Source: JAICJJ01 sp039809985
GTDB taxonomy: Bacteria > Chloroflexota > Chloroflexia > Thermomicrobiales > UBA6265
Direction of reading: 5' to 3'
DNA: 12,225 nucleotides
NCBI GenBank assembly: GCA_039809985.1
Contig: JBDHWC010000074.1
Coordinates: forward strand, 1 to 12,225
Made by a program: the position numbers and the translations under genes. The notes below the pieces were generated by a model that saw nothing but the letters and a program-made list of their open reading frames with translations, had not been told where the DNA came from and did no database searches. Of this stretch, positions 1 through 7,305 are shown one piece after another (the stretch's first letter is position 1; the number at the start of each line of letters is the position of its first letter).

Positions 1-72
1 CCCACCGCGAGGGCTGACAGGGGGAGGCATCCTCCATTGAGAACCGGCCGCGCAGCGGCGACCCGGGGGTTT

Positions 73-93
73 GGGGGGAACTTGGTTCCCCCC
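73..93. repeat. Hairpin of repeat copy 1 (9-bp stem, TTG loop)
   Basis: The arms GGGGGGAAC (73-81) and GTTCCCCCC (85-93) are perfect reverse complements around the loop TTG (82-84). In the second copy the stem sequence differs on both arms but pairing is kept, which points to selection on, or shared origin of, a folded structure. Confidence 0.7.
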
Positions 94-180
94 AGACCAA
101 TTGCTCCCCCTCTCCCCTCGCGAGCTGACAGGGAGAGGTATCCATTGGGAAGCGGCCGCGCCGCGGCAACCCGGGGGTCT

Positions 181-203
181 GGGGGAGGGCTTGGCCCTCC
201 CCC
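181..203. repeat. Hairpin of repeat copy 2 (10-bp stem, TTG loop)
   Basis: The arms GGGGGAGGGC (181-190) and GCCCTCCCCC (194-203) pair perfectly around the loop TTG (191-193). The loop matches copy 1 and the right-end copy at 12115-12135, while the stem bases differ from copy 1 in a compensated way. Confidence 0.7.
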
Positions 204-215
204 GATTCATGTTCT

Positions 216-245
216 CCCCCTCTCCCATCGCCATGGGAGAGGGGG
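216..245. terminator. 13-bp perfect palindrome downstream of cbs
   Basis: The arms 216-228 and 233-245 are perfect 13-nt reverse complements around the loop CGCC (229-232). The core is TCTCCCAT/ATGGGAGA extended by five C/G pairs. It lies about 125 nt beyond the stop codon of the minus-strand cbs gene, so it could end that transcript. However, no U-tract follows on either strand, and it adjoins the intergenic repeats, so it may be a repeat component instead. Confidence 0.4.
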
Positions 246-356
246 CTGGGGGGTGAGGGAGTCCCAGCGCGCTCGGCCGGGAGGCGCGCGTGCCGCTTCC
301 CAACCGATGCCTCCCCCCGTCAGATCGCCTTGGGAGGGGGGCTGGGGTGGGAGTCC
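227..356. repeat. Pair of ~35-bp direct repeats
   Basis: The segment at 227-264 (ATCGCCATGGGAG, then a G-run, CTGGGG, TGAGGGAGTCC) is repeated in shortened form at 324-356 (ATCGCCTTGGGAG, G-run, CTGGGG, TGGGAGTCC). The stretch between them (265-323) shows no gene. Both copies sit between the 111-bp repeats and the 3' end of cbs. Confidence 0.55.
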
Positions 357-368
357 TCCGACCCGCCC

Positions 369-1817
<1,449 letters not shown>

Positions 1818-1879
1818 GGGTCGGGAGCCTCCGGGCGGCGACATCGACGCGGCGGGTGGCGACGGACGCCGCCGCGCCG

Positions 1880-1888
1880 ATGGTAGCA
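1880..1888 (-). promoter_or_regulatory. Candidate extended -10 promoter of cbs
   Basis: On the minus strand the sequence reads TGCTACCAT: an extended -10 TGC (1888-1886) followed by TACCAT (1885-1880). It lies about 63 nt upstream of the cbs start. No convincing -35 hexamer sits 16-18 nt away, which is tolerable for an extended -10 site. Nearly the same string (TGCTACGAT) precedes the minus-strand glycosyltransferase operon. Confidence 0.4.
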
Positions 1889-1911
1889 CGCGCCCCGCCG
1901 TCGCCCGCCGG

Positions 1912-1940
1912 TTGACACCGGGCCGCCGGCGTGCGATCCA
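1912..1940 (+). promoter_or_regulatory. Candidate promoter of the GNAT gene
   Basis: A perfect TTGACA (1912-1917) is followed after 17 nt by GATCCA (1935-1940), a weak -10 preceded by TGC as in extended -10 promoters. The site lies 40 nt before the ATG at 1980. The -35 match is strong and the -10 is poor, so the call is tentative. Confidence 0.4.
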
Positions 1941-1979
1941 AGAGGGGGACGTGCCCGCCGCCGCGAAGGGAGCCCAGCG

Positions 1980-2558
1980 ATGCCGAACGACGAGACGCCG
2001 CTGATCAACCTGTGGGGCGAGAAGGTCGCGCTCGGCCCGCTCCACGCCGGGCTGCTGCCGCTCCTCGAGCGCTGGGAGAACGACTTCCCGACGGTGGTCT
2101 CGGGCGGCGCGCTGCCGCTCCCCGCCTCGCCGGAAGCGGTCGCCGCCGGCTGGGGGAAGCTGATCGCGGGCGAGCGCGAGGGGTGGGTCGGCTTCGCCAT
2201 CTACGCCCTGCCCGGCTGCGGCCCGATCGGCCACGCCAACCTGCGCGACCTCGGCGGCCCGCACCACACCGCCGAGTTCGGCATCACCATCTTCGACCCG
2301 GCCAACCGCGGCCGCGGCTACGGCACCGAGGCGACCCGGCTGCTCCTCGACTACGCCTTCGCCTGCCTCGGCGTCCACAACGTCCTGCTCGACACCAGCT
2401 CCGACAACCCCGGCGCGATCCGCGCCTACGAGAAGGCCGGATTCCGCGAGATCGGCCGTCGCCGCAAGGCCGTCTGGCGGCCTGACGGCCCGGTCGACGC
2501 GGTGCTGATGGACTGCGTTCCGGCCGATCTTGCCGACAAGGTCGCCACGGGCGATTGA
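1980..2558 (+). CDS. GNAT-family N-acetyltransferase (RimJ/RimL type)
   Basis: This 192-residue cytoplasmic protein should move an acetyl group from acetyl-CoA to an amine; the substrate cannot be read from sequence. The N-terminus INLWGEKVALGPL resembles the opening strand of RimJ/RimL-like acetyltransferases (usual form LxGxxVxLRPL). The CoA-pyrophosphate loop of motif A is R110-GRGYGTEA, preceded by the strand AEFGITIF. Motif B is seen as NPGAIRAYEKAGFREIG (143-159), with the usual asparagine and AYEKxGF signature. The start ATG has AAGGGAG (1966-1972) 7 nt upstream. The gene is divergent from cbs and is followed by a separate promoter-like site, so it is probably monocistronic. The family call is secure; any link to cbs is not shown. 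Confidence 0.9.
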   Translation: MPNDETPLINLWGEKVALGPLHAGLLPLLERWENDFPTVVSGGALPLPASPEAVAAGWGKLIAGEREGWVGFAIYALPGCGPIGHANLRDLGGPHHTAEFGITIFDPANRGRGYGTEATRLLLDYAFACLGVHNVLLDTSSDNPGAIRAYEKAGFREIGRRRKAVWRPDGPVDAVLMDCVPADLADKVATGD

Positions 2559-2583
2559 CCGGCCAACATTCCTGCCATAAAGT
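2555..2583 (+). promoter_or_regulatory. Candidate promoter of the cysteine-rich Tat protein gene
   Basis: TTGACC (2555-2560), overlapping the stop codon of the upstream gene, is followed after 17 nt by TAAAGT (2578-2583). The next start codon is 2654, leaving a leader of roughly 60 nt. A second possible -10 is the TGC-TATC string at 2593-2599. Confidence 0.4.
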
Positions 2584-2653
2584 GGGCAGTGGTGCTATCG
2601 GCCAGCATCTGTTCGACGTGCTAGTGGCCGGGGTGCCGAGAGAGGAGTCGCGC

Positions 2654-3175
2654 ATGGAAGACTCGAAGTTCGACGCGCTGGTGAAGCGCCTGGTTGACGA
2701 GTCGACGCGGCGCACGGTGCTGCGCGGGGCGGCGGGCACCGCGCTCGCCTCCGCCCTCGCCGTCAGCGGGCTGGAAGCCGTCGACGCCAAGCCCGGCAAG
2801 GCCAAGCAGGGCAAGGACAAGAGCAAGGGCAAGACGCCGATCAAGCCGGCCGGGCCGTGCGGCAACGGCGGCGTCAAGGCCAACAAGTGCCGCGTCCAGA
2901 GTCCCGACGGCTTCTCGAACGACTGCTGCACCAACTATTGCCGCAAGACTCACCGCAAGCACCGGCCGAAGAACAGCCCGCCGCCGCACGACCCGAACGG
3001 CCGTTGCCGGCTCGCGCCGAACGGCTTCCCCTGCACCCAGAGCCAGTTCTGCGCGAGTGGCTACTGCGCGATGGTGACCGCCCAGCAGGACAGCCAAGTC
3101 GGCGAGTGCGTGCCGTACGGGCCGCAGCCCGAACTCAAGAAGTCCAAGAAGCACCGCTCCGGCGGCAAGAAGTAA
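2654..3175 (+). CDS. Exported cysteine-rich basic protein with Tat-type signal
   Basis: This 173-residue protein has no assigned function. Residues 1-18 form a charged N-terminus (FDALVKRL), then STRRTVLRG carries the twin arginine R19-R20. A short hydrophobic stretch to about 40 and a possible cleavage after VDA (43-45) follow. The mature part starts with Lys/Gly-rich sequence (46-64). It then has ten cysteines (C69, C79, C91, C92, C96, C118, C127, C133, C138, C152) in motifs such as SNDCCTNYC and QFCASGYC, typical of small disulfide-knot proteins, and ends in a Lys-rich tail. I chose the ATG at 2654 because GAGAGGAG precedes it by about 7 nt; an in-frame ATG at 2555 lacks this. Export folded through Tat with outside disulfides is inferred. 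The next gene shares only the N-terminus. Confidence 0.82.
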   Translation: MEDSKFDALVKRLVDESTRRTVLRGAAGTALASALAVSGLEAVDAKPGKAKQGKDKSKGKTPIKPAGPCGNGGVKANKCRVQSPDGFSNDCCTNYCRKTHRKHRPKNSPPPHDPNGRCRLAPNGFPCTQSQFCASGYCAMVTAQQDSQVGECVPYGPQPELKKSKKHRSGGKK

Positions 3176-3187
3176 CCCCGGCTCGAT

Positions 3188-3229
3188 CGCCGACGGCGGC
3201 GGCCCGCTCCCGGGCCGCCGCCGTCGGCG
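3188..3229 (+). terminator. 19-bp perfect GC hairpin after the cysteine-rich protein gene
   Basis: The arms 3188-3206 and 3211-3229 are perfect 19-nt reverse complements around the loop CTCC (3207-3210). The hairpin starts 13 nt after the stop codon. There is no T-tract, so if it terminates transcription it does so as a U-less hairpin; it could also protect the mRNA 3' end. Confidence 0.65.
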
Positions 3230-3305
3230 GCGAGTCTCGCCCGCCTTTCACCGTCTCGATGCCACCGATCGCCGCGGCAGGACGACGTCGACCCAGGGAG
3301 CGAGG

Positions 3306-3734
3306 ATGGACGGACCGGCATTCGACGAACTCGTCCGCAAGCTGAAGTCCGACGCCTCGCGGCGCACCGTGCTGCGCGGCGCGGCGGGGTCCGCCTTGGC
3401 CTCGATTCTCTCCGTCACCGCGGTCGAAGCGAAGCAGAAGGGCAAGGGCAAGCAAGGCGGCAGCGGCCGGGGCGAGGACCCGTCCGACGACGGCGGGCAG
3501 GCCGCGAACGACGCGGCCCAAGCCGATCCTGCCCCTCCTGCCGCGGACACGACCGCCGGCAAGGGGAAGGGCAAGGGCAAAGGGGGCTCCGGCGTCACCG
3601 ACGAAACTCCACCGCCCCAGACCGGCCCGGCCGACCCGGGAACGGACAACGCCCTCAGCACCTCGGGCAAGAAGGGCAAAGGGAAGGGAAAGGCCGCCGC
3701 GGACAACGCGGACGGGCCCGCCCTGCTCTCCTGA
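3306..3734 (+). CDS. Exported Lys-Gly-rich low-complexity protein with Tat-type signal
   Basis: This 142-residue protein has no assigned function. Its first 42 residues match those of the 2654 gene product at 24 positions without gaps. The twin arginine is again at R19-R20, in SRRTVLRGAAG, and a short hydrophobic segment reaches EA (41-42). The remainder is predicted disordered. Three Lys-Gly blocks (43-49, 86-92, 122-129) are separated by acidic Asp/Pro/Ala/Gly-rich linkers (57-82 and 97-120). It has no cysteine, unlike its neighbour. The ATG at 3306 follows AGGGAG by 5 nt. It sits between two strong hairpins, suggesting its own transcript, though no clear promoter was found. The role is unknown; surface or polyanion binding by the Lys blocks is only a guess. 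Confidence 0.75.
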   Translation: MDGPAFDELVRKLKSDASRRTVLRGAAGSALASILSVTAVEAKQKGKGKQGGSGRGEDPSDDGGQAANDAAQADPAPPAADTTAGKGKGKGKGGSGVTDETPPPQTGPADPGTDNALSTSGKKGKGKGKAAADNADGPALLS

Positions 3735-3769
3735 CGCCGGGCCAGACCGGCGCGCCGATCCCGGTCCCG

Positions 3770-3793
3770 CCGCGCCGACGACTGTCGGCGCGG
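3770..3793 (+). terminator. 10-bp GC hairpin after the Lys-Gly-rich protein gene
   Basis: The arms 3770-3779 and 3784-3793 pair perfectly (CCGCGCCGAC type) around the loop GACT (3780-3783). It begins 36 nt after the stop codon and lies upstream of the promoter-like site at 3817. No T-tract follows. Confidence 0.55.
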
Positions 3794-3816
3794 GCGTGCC
3801 TCGCCGTGCCAAGTCG

Positions 3817-3825
3817 TGATGTAAT
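3817..3825 (+). promoter_or_regulatory. Candidate extended -10 promoter of the methyltransferase operon
   Basis: TGA (3817-3819) is followed directly by TGTAAT (3820-3825), a five-of-six match to the -10 hexamer with an extended TGn. No good -35 is present. The GTG start of the next gene is 40 nt downstream. This is an AT-rich island in otherwise GC-rich DNA. Confidence 0.45.
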
Positions 3826-3864
3826 GGCGCAGCGGTCGGCAGGCGAGCAGCAGGAGCCTCGGCG

Positions 3865-4503
3865 GTGACGAGCGGCACCACGAACCACGCGACAGCCCCG
3901 GCCGCCGCCGGCGACCTCGACCGCCTCGGCCGTCTCCACGGCACCAGCAAGAGTTCCGACCGGCGCGACCTGCTCCGCGCCTACGAGCCGTTCCTCGCCC
4001 CGCTGCGCGACGCGGCTTTCGAACTGCTCGAGATCGGGGTCGGCGACGGCGCGTCGCTCCGGCTCTGGGCCGACTACTTCCCCCGCGCCACCGTCGTCGG
4101 CCTCGACGTCCGCCGCCTCGCCCCCGGCACACTGCCCGATCGCTGCACGCTCCGCCATGGCAGCCAGTCCGACCTCGCCACGCTGCACGACCTCGTTCGC
4201 GCCCACCGGTTCCGGGTGATCATCGACGACGGCAGCCACGTCTCGGCCGACCAGATCTTCACCTTCGAACAGCTCTTCCCGTGGATCGAACCGAACGGGG
4301 TCTACGTCTGCGACAGCCCGGACGCGGTTCGGCCCGAGGAGAGCATCTGGACGGTCGACCGCTTCCTGATGGTCGCCCACGGCATCGTCCGCGGTGAGGT
4401 GCCGACCGACCTGCCGCCCGAGACGCGTGAGCTCTACCGCCTCTGCCTGCGGAAGGCGACCTCGGTCACCTTCGCCCACGGCGTCGTCATGGTCGCCAGC
4501 TGA
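3865..4503 (+). CDS. Class I SAM-dependent methyltransferase (MycE/TylF-like)
   Basis: This 212-residue cytoplasmic enzyme is predicted to methylate a sugar hydroxyl or related substrate using S-adenosylmethionine. SAM motif I is LLEIGVGDG (54-62), followed by the strand VVGLDVRRL (77-85) with the acidic ribose-binding D81. VIIDDGSHVSADQ (118-130) matches the metal-binding/catalytic IDDGSH segment of macrolide-sugar O-methyltransferases such as MycE and TylF. The N-terminal LHGTSKSSDRRDLLRAYEPFL segment resembles the GTDK...Y..HY opening of that family. The start is GTG at 3865, with AGGAG 8 nt upstream. The next gene begins 20 nt after the stop, implying cotranscription with the 586-residue protein. 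The family call is good; the substrate is unknown. Confidence 0.85.
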   Translation: MTSGTTNHATAPAAAGDLDRLGRLHGTSKSSDRRDLLRAYEPFLAPLRDAAFELLEIGVGDGASLRLWADYFPRATVVGLDVRRLAPGTLPDRCTLRHGSQSDLATLHDLVRAHRFRVIIDDGSHVSADQIFTFEQLFPWIEPNGVYVCDSPDAVRPEESIWTVDRFLMVAHGIVRGEVPTDLPPETRELYRLCLRKATSVTFAHGVVMVAS

Positions 4504-4523
4504 CCGACAGGAGTCCCCGACGG

Positions 4524-6284
4524 ATGCGCGACCCCGACGATCGGCCGAGCCCTTTCGGCCTCCCGCCCGGCAGCGTCGCCGTCGTCCTCGGCGCGGACCG
4601 CGCGGTCGCCGTCGCCGACGTCCAGCTCCGGCCGTTGCGCCTGCCGCGCCGCAAGAAGCGCACGTCCCGGGCCGAGTGGCTCGCCCGGGTTCGCGCCCTG
4701 CTGCTCGAGGCCCAGTTCGCCGGCGCGACCCACCTCGTCGTGCCGCAGGCCGAGGCGGAATGGCTCGCCGATCACCCGCACGTCGCCGCTCACCTCGCCA
4801 GCCACCACGCGATGGCCCACGCCGTCGACGAGGACGGGGCCGCGGCGATCGTCTTCGCCCTCGAGCCGCCGGGGCCGGTCACCTTCGCGGCGGAAGTCTC
4901 CGGCTGGACGATCCGGGACGAGCAGCCGCTCCGCCTCGTCGCCGAGCGGGACCTGTCCGACCCTGCCTGCGTCCTCCGCTGCCTCGAGCCGGCGGTCGGC
5001 GCGCTGCGCGGCCGGCTCCGGCTACGGCTCGCGGGGCTCGACACCTGCCGCGTCCAGTTCGCGTTCCGAGTCGGCGCGGACCGCGCGATCCACGTCAGCC
5101 TGCGCCAGCCCGACCTCGTGCTGCACGACGTCGAGCGGGCCGAGGCCCGGCTCGACCTGCAGCGCGGGACGCTCGACCTCGCGTTCGACCTCGAGACCAC
5201 GCCCGGCGACCCGTTGCGGGCGATCCGGCTCGGCCCCTTCACCGACGAGAACTGGCGCGTCCACCCCGGCTTCCCCGGCGGCCGCTCGTTCGCCCTGCCC
5301 GACACCGCCCCGGCCGGGGCAACGCTGGAACTGCTCGCCGCCGAACTCTGCCCGGTGGCTGCCGCCGAGCGCGGCCCGGCTCACCCGCGGCTGGTCGGGG
5401 CCGCGCCGCGCCACTACCGGAAGCCGGCCGGCCGGCCGCGCGACGCCGTGATCTTCTCCAGCTGGGTGCCGGAGGCCGGGCTGGAGCTCGGCACCTACTT
5501 CCTCGACCTGCTGGCCCGGCACCACGCCGACTCCCGCATCTTCGTCGGGATCAACCACGGCTCGACCCCCGCATGGGCCGAGCGGCTGCGGGCCAGCGGC
5601 CTCGACCTCGCGGTCTGCCCCGCCGCCCCGACCCTCACCCTCCCCTTCGACCCGACCGGCTTCGTCGCCGCCCTCGACGCCTACCGGCACGAGGCCGAGT
5701 CGTTCGACCTCGTCTGGTTCGGCCACAACAAGGGGGGCGTCCACCTCCGCGACCGCGGCTACCCCGCCGCCCGCTGGGTGATCGAGCGCGACTTCTGGGG
5801 CCGCCGGCCGACGGTGGAGGCGATGTTCGACCGACCCGAGATCGGCCTCTGGGCCCCCCACTACCTCGCGTTCCAGCCGGAGCACCAGGCGCAGACGGAC
5901 GCGCTGGCCAAGATCCGCCCCGGTCTCTGCCGCCCCCTCTGCGTGATGGCCGTCTCGACCCACTTCGTGCTGCGCGACACGACGCTGCGCGCCTTCTGCG
6001 CCGAGGCCGACCCGCGCTTCTGGGTCGAGGGGGCGACGCCGTTCGGCGGCGACCGCTTCTTCTTCGAGATGGCCTTCCCGAACCTGCCGATCACCGACGG
6101 CTACGAGCCGTTCGTCGAGGACGGCCGCGGCGGCACGATCGGGCCGCCCGCCGCCGGCGAGCGCTTCTCGGCCCTGAACGACTGGCGGCAGAACCACGCC
6201 ATCGTCCGCCGCGAACTGGAGCTCTGGCGGGCCAACCCGACGACCTACCGGCCCAGCCGCCACGCCCACCGCCGGATGCCGTGA
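4524..6284 (+). CDS. Large glycan-locus protein of unknown function
   Basis: I do not recognise a characterised family for this 586-residue protein. Three parts can be seen. Residues 44-112 (RKKRTSRAEWLARVRALL, then GATHLVVPQAEAEWL) resemble a short module often fused to actinobacterial and chloroflexal glycosyltransferases. Residues 115-290 are predicted beta-rich and poor in charged clusters, like a jelly-roll carbohydrate-binding region. Residues 305-535 form a compact domain with the notable strings FSSWVPEAG, WFGHNKGGVHLRD, ERDFWGR and PFGGDRFFFEMAFPN. There is no signal peptide or membrane segment. The ATG at 4524 follows AGGAG by 10 nt. Its stop overlaps the next start in GTGA, so the two are translationally coupled. 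The context suggests a role in surface glycan or polyketide-sugar assembly; the C-terminal domain could be a new transferase. Confidence 0.8.
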   Translation: MRDPDDRPSPFGLPPGSVAVVLGADRAVAVADVQLRPLRLPRRKKRTSRAEWLARVRALLLEAQFAGATHLVVPQAEAEWLADHPHVAAHLASHHAMAHAVDEDGAAAIVFALEPPGPVTFAAEVSGWTIRDEQPLRLVAERDLSDPACVLRCLEPAVGALRGRLRLRLAGLDTCRVQFAFRVGADRAIHVSLRQPDLVLHDVERAEARLDLQRGTLDLAFDLETTPGDPLRAIRLGPFTDENWRVHPGFPGGRSFALPDTAPAGATLELLAAELCPVAAAERGPAHPRLVGAAPRHYRKPAGRPRDAVIFSSWVPEAGLELGTYFLDLLARHHADSRIFVGINHGSTPAWAERLRASGLDLAVCPAAPTLTLPFDPTGFVAALDAYRHEAESFDLVWFGHNKGGVHLRDRGYPAARWVIERDFWGRRPTVEAMFDRPEIGLWAPHYLAFQPEHQAQTDALAKIRPGLCRPLCVMAVSTHFVLRDTTLRAFCAEADPRFWVEGATPFGGDRFFFEMAFPNLPITDGYEPFVEDGRGGTIGPPAAGERFSALNDWRQNHAIVRRELELWRANPTTYRPSRHAHRRMP

Positions 6285-7255
6285 CCGTGCCCGCGCCGAC
6301 CGAACCCGGGGCCGCGCCCGCCGCGCCCAGCCGCCCGGCCCGGAGGCAGCCGGTCCTGCTCGACCCGGCGACGTTCCCGGCCGAGTTCGACCCGGACTGC
6401 TACCGCGCGCTCAACTCCGACCTGCGCCACCTGTCGGACGAGGAGCTCGTCGCCCACTGGGAGCGCGTCGGCCGCGAGCAGGGCCGCCGAGCCCACCCGC
6501 TGCCCGATCGCGTCGCGTTCGCCGACCTCGCCCGCGGCGGCGCGCCGCTGCTCGAGATCAGCCCGTCGCTTCGCCCCGTCTTCCGCGGCCGCCACGTCCG
6601 CTACTTCGAGACGCTGCCGCCGGACGATCTGGTCCGCCGCGACCGCGTCCACGGCGAACCGGCCGCCCGGCCGCCGCGGATTCATTTCGTCTCCCCCGAC
6701 GGCGACCTCTCGGTCGTCCGCGGCCGCTACGCCGTCGTCGCCAGCAGCCACGTGCTGGAGCACACGCCCGACCTCGTCGCCCACTTGCAGCGCGTCGAGC
6801 AACTGCTGCTGCCGGACGGCCACTACGTCCTCTTCCTGCCGGACCGCCGCTACTGCCTCGACGCCCTGATGCCGGAGACGACGTTCGCCGACGTGCTGGA
6901 GGCCGCGATCGAGCGGCGCACCCGGCACTCGCTGCGCACCGTCGTCGCCGAGCACCTGCTGCGCACCCACAACGACCCGCCCCGGCACTGGCGGGGCGAC
7001 CACGGCACGCCGGAGCACCTCGACGCCGACGGCGTGGCCGACGCGGTCCGCGGCTTCGACGAGGCGACCGAGTCCGGACTCTACCTCGACCGCCACGCGT
7101 GGCACCTGACCGCGGAGTCGTTCCGCCAGATCATCGACCTGCTGCACGCGGTCGGCCTGATCGCCCTTCGCCCGCTCCGGGTCTACCCGGTGCTGGCGGG
7201 CAGCAACGAGTTCTGGGCGATCCTGGAACGGCCCGCCGAACCCATCGGAGCCTGA
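6281..7255 (+). CDS. Methyltransferase-like protein with N-terminal glycan-protein module
   Basis: This 324-residue protein has two parts. Residues 36-72 (FDPDCYRALNSDL, then HWERVGREQGR) match a short module seen at the start of many glycan-biosynthesis proteins (FDxxYYLxxNPDL...HYxxxGxxEGR). Residues 85-315 resemble a class I methyltransferase. ASSHVLEHTPD (154-164) is the post-motif signature that follows the acidic strand, and LLPDGHYVLFLPDRRY (176-191) is motif III. Motif I is altered: LEISPSLRP (91-99) instead of the LEIGPGxxP usual in the group, so SAM binding is uncertain. I chose the GTG at 6281 because it overlaps the preceding stop codon by 4 nt in GTGA; a GTG at 6287 is the alternative. 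No Shine-Dalgarno sequence is evident, consistent with translational coupling. It is the last gene of the plus-strand operon. Confidence 0.8.
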   Translation: MTVPAPTEPGAAPAAPSRPARRQPVLLDPATFPAEFDPDCYRALNSDLRHLSDEELVAHWERVGREQGRRAHPLPDRVAFADLARGGAPLLEISPSLRPVFRGRHVRYFETLPPDDLVRRDRVHGEPAARPPRIHFVSPDGDLSVVRGRYAVVASSHVLEHTPDLVAHLQRVEQLLLPDGHYVLFLPDRRYCLDALMPETTFADVLEAAIERRTRHSLRTVVAEHLLRTHNDPPRHWRGDHGTPEHLDADGVADAVRGFDEATESGLYLDRHAWHLTAESFRQIIDLLHAVGLIALRPLRVYPVLAGSNEFWAILERPAEPIGA

Positions 7256-7291
7256 CCGCGCCCGGCGGCACGCTCCGAGGCACGCCCGTCC

Positions 7292-7305
7292 CCGGCTCGC
7301 GCCGG
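7292..7305. terminator. Small hairpin between convergent operons
   Basis: CCGGC (7292-7296) and GCCGG (7301-7305) pair around the loop TCGC. This lies in the 50-nt gap between the plus-strand stop at 7255 and the minus-strand stop at 7306. It is short and lacks a T-tract, so a bidirectional terminator role is only possible. Confidence 0.25.

Larger units (their letters stand above)
14..235. repeat. Two tandem copies of a ~111-bp intergenic repeat
   Basis: Two head-to-tail units begin with CTGACAGG at 14 and at 125, giving a period of 111 bp. Each unit runs in the same order: a GGAG/GAGAGG-rich start, an AACCGGCCGCG or AGCGGCCGCG block, the box GC(G/A)ACCCGGG (58-67 and 166-175), a G-run, a hairpin with loop TTG, then a CTCCCCCTCTCCC tract. 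The hairpin is at 73-93 in copy 1 and at 181-203 in copy 2. The same unit recurs at the right end of the window (12057-12167). There is no coding signal here: open frames through the region are low-complexity Arg/Pro/Gly strings. The function is unknown; a dispersed intergenic repeat family is the most economical reading. Confidence 0.75.

Noticed and set aside
14..235. Repeats considered as a CRISPR array
   Set aside because: Units are 111 bp, tandem without unique spacers of uniform length, and no cas gene is present.
2654..3175. Cysteine-rich small protein considered as a RiPP precursor peptide
   Set aside because: It has a Tat-type signal rather than a RiPP leader, is long, and no modifying enzyme or peptide exporter is nearby.
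5022..6269. 415-residue minus-strand frame antisense to the 586-residue protein
   Set aside because: Val/Glu/Arg/Ala/Gly-rich shadow with no motif. The plus-strand frame has a ribosome-binding site and operon spacing.
4394..7255. A single 953-residue open frame across the plus-strand operon
   Set aside because: Its first 630 residues are Arg/Pro/Ala-rich and lie out of frame over two genes with clear motifs. Only the part from the GTG at 6281 has protein-like composition and known modules.
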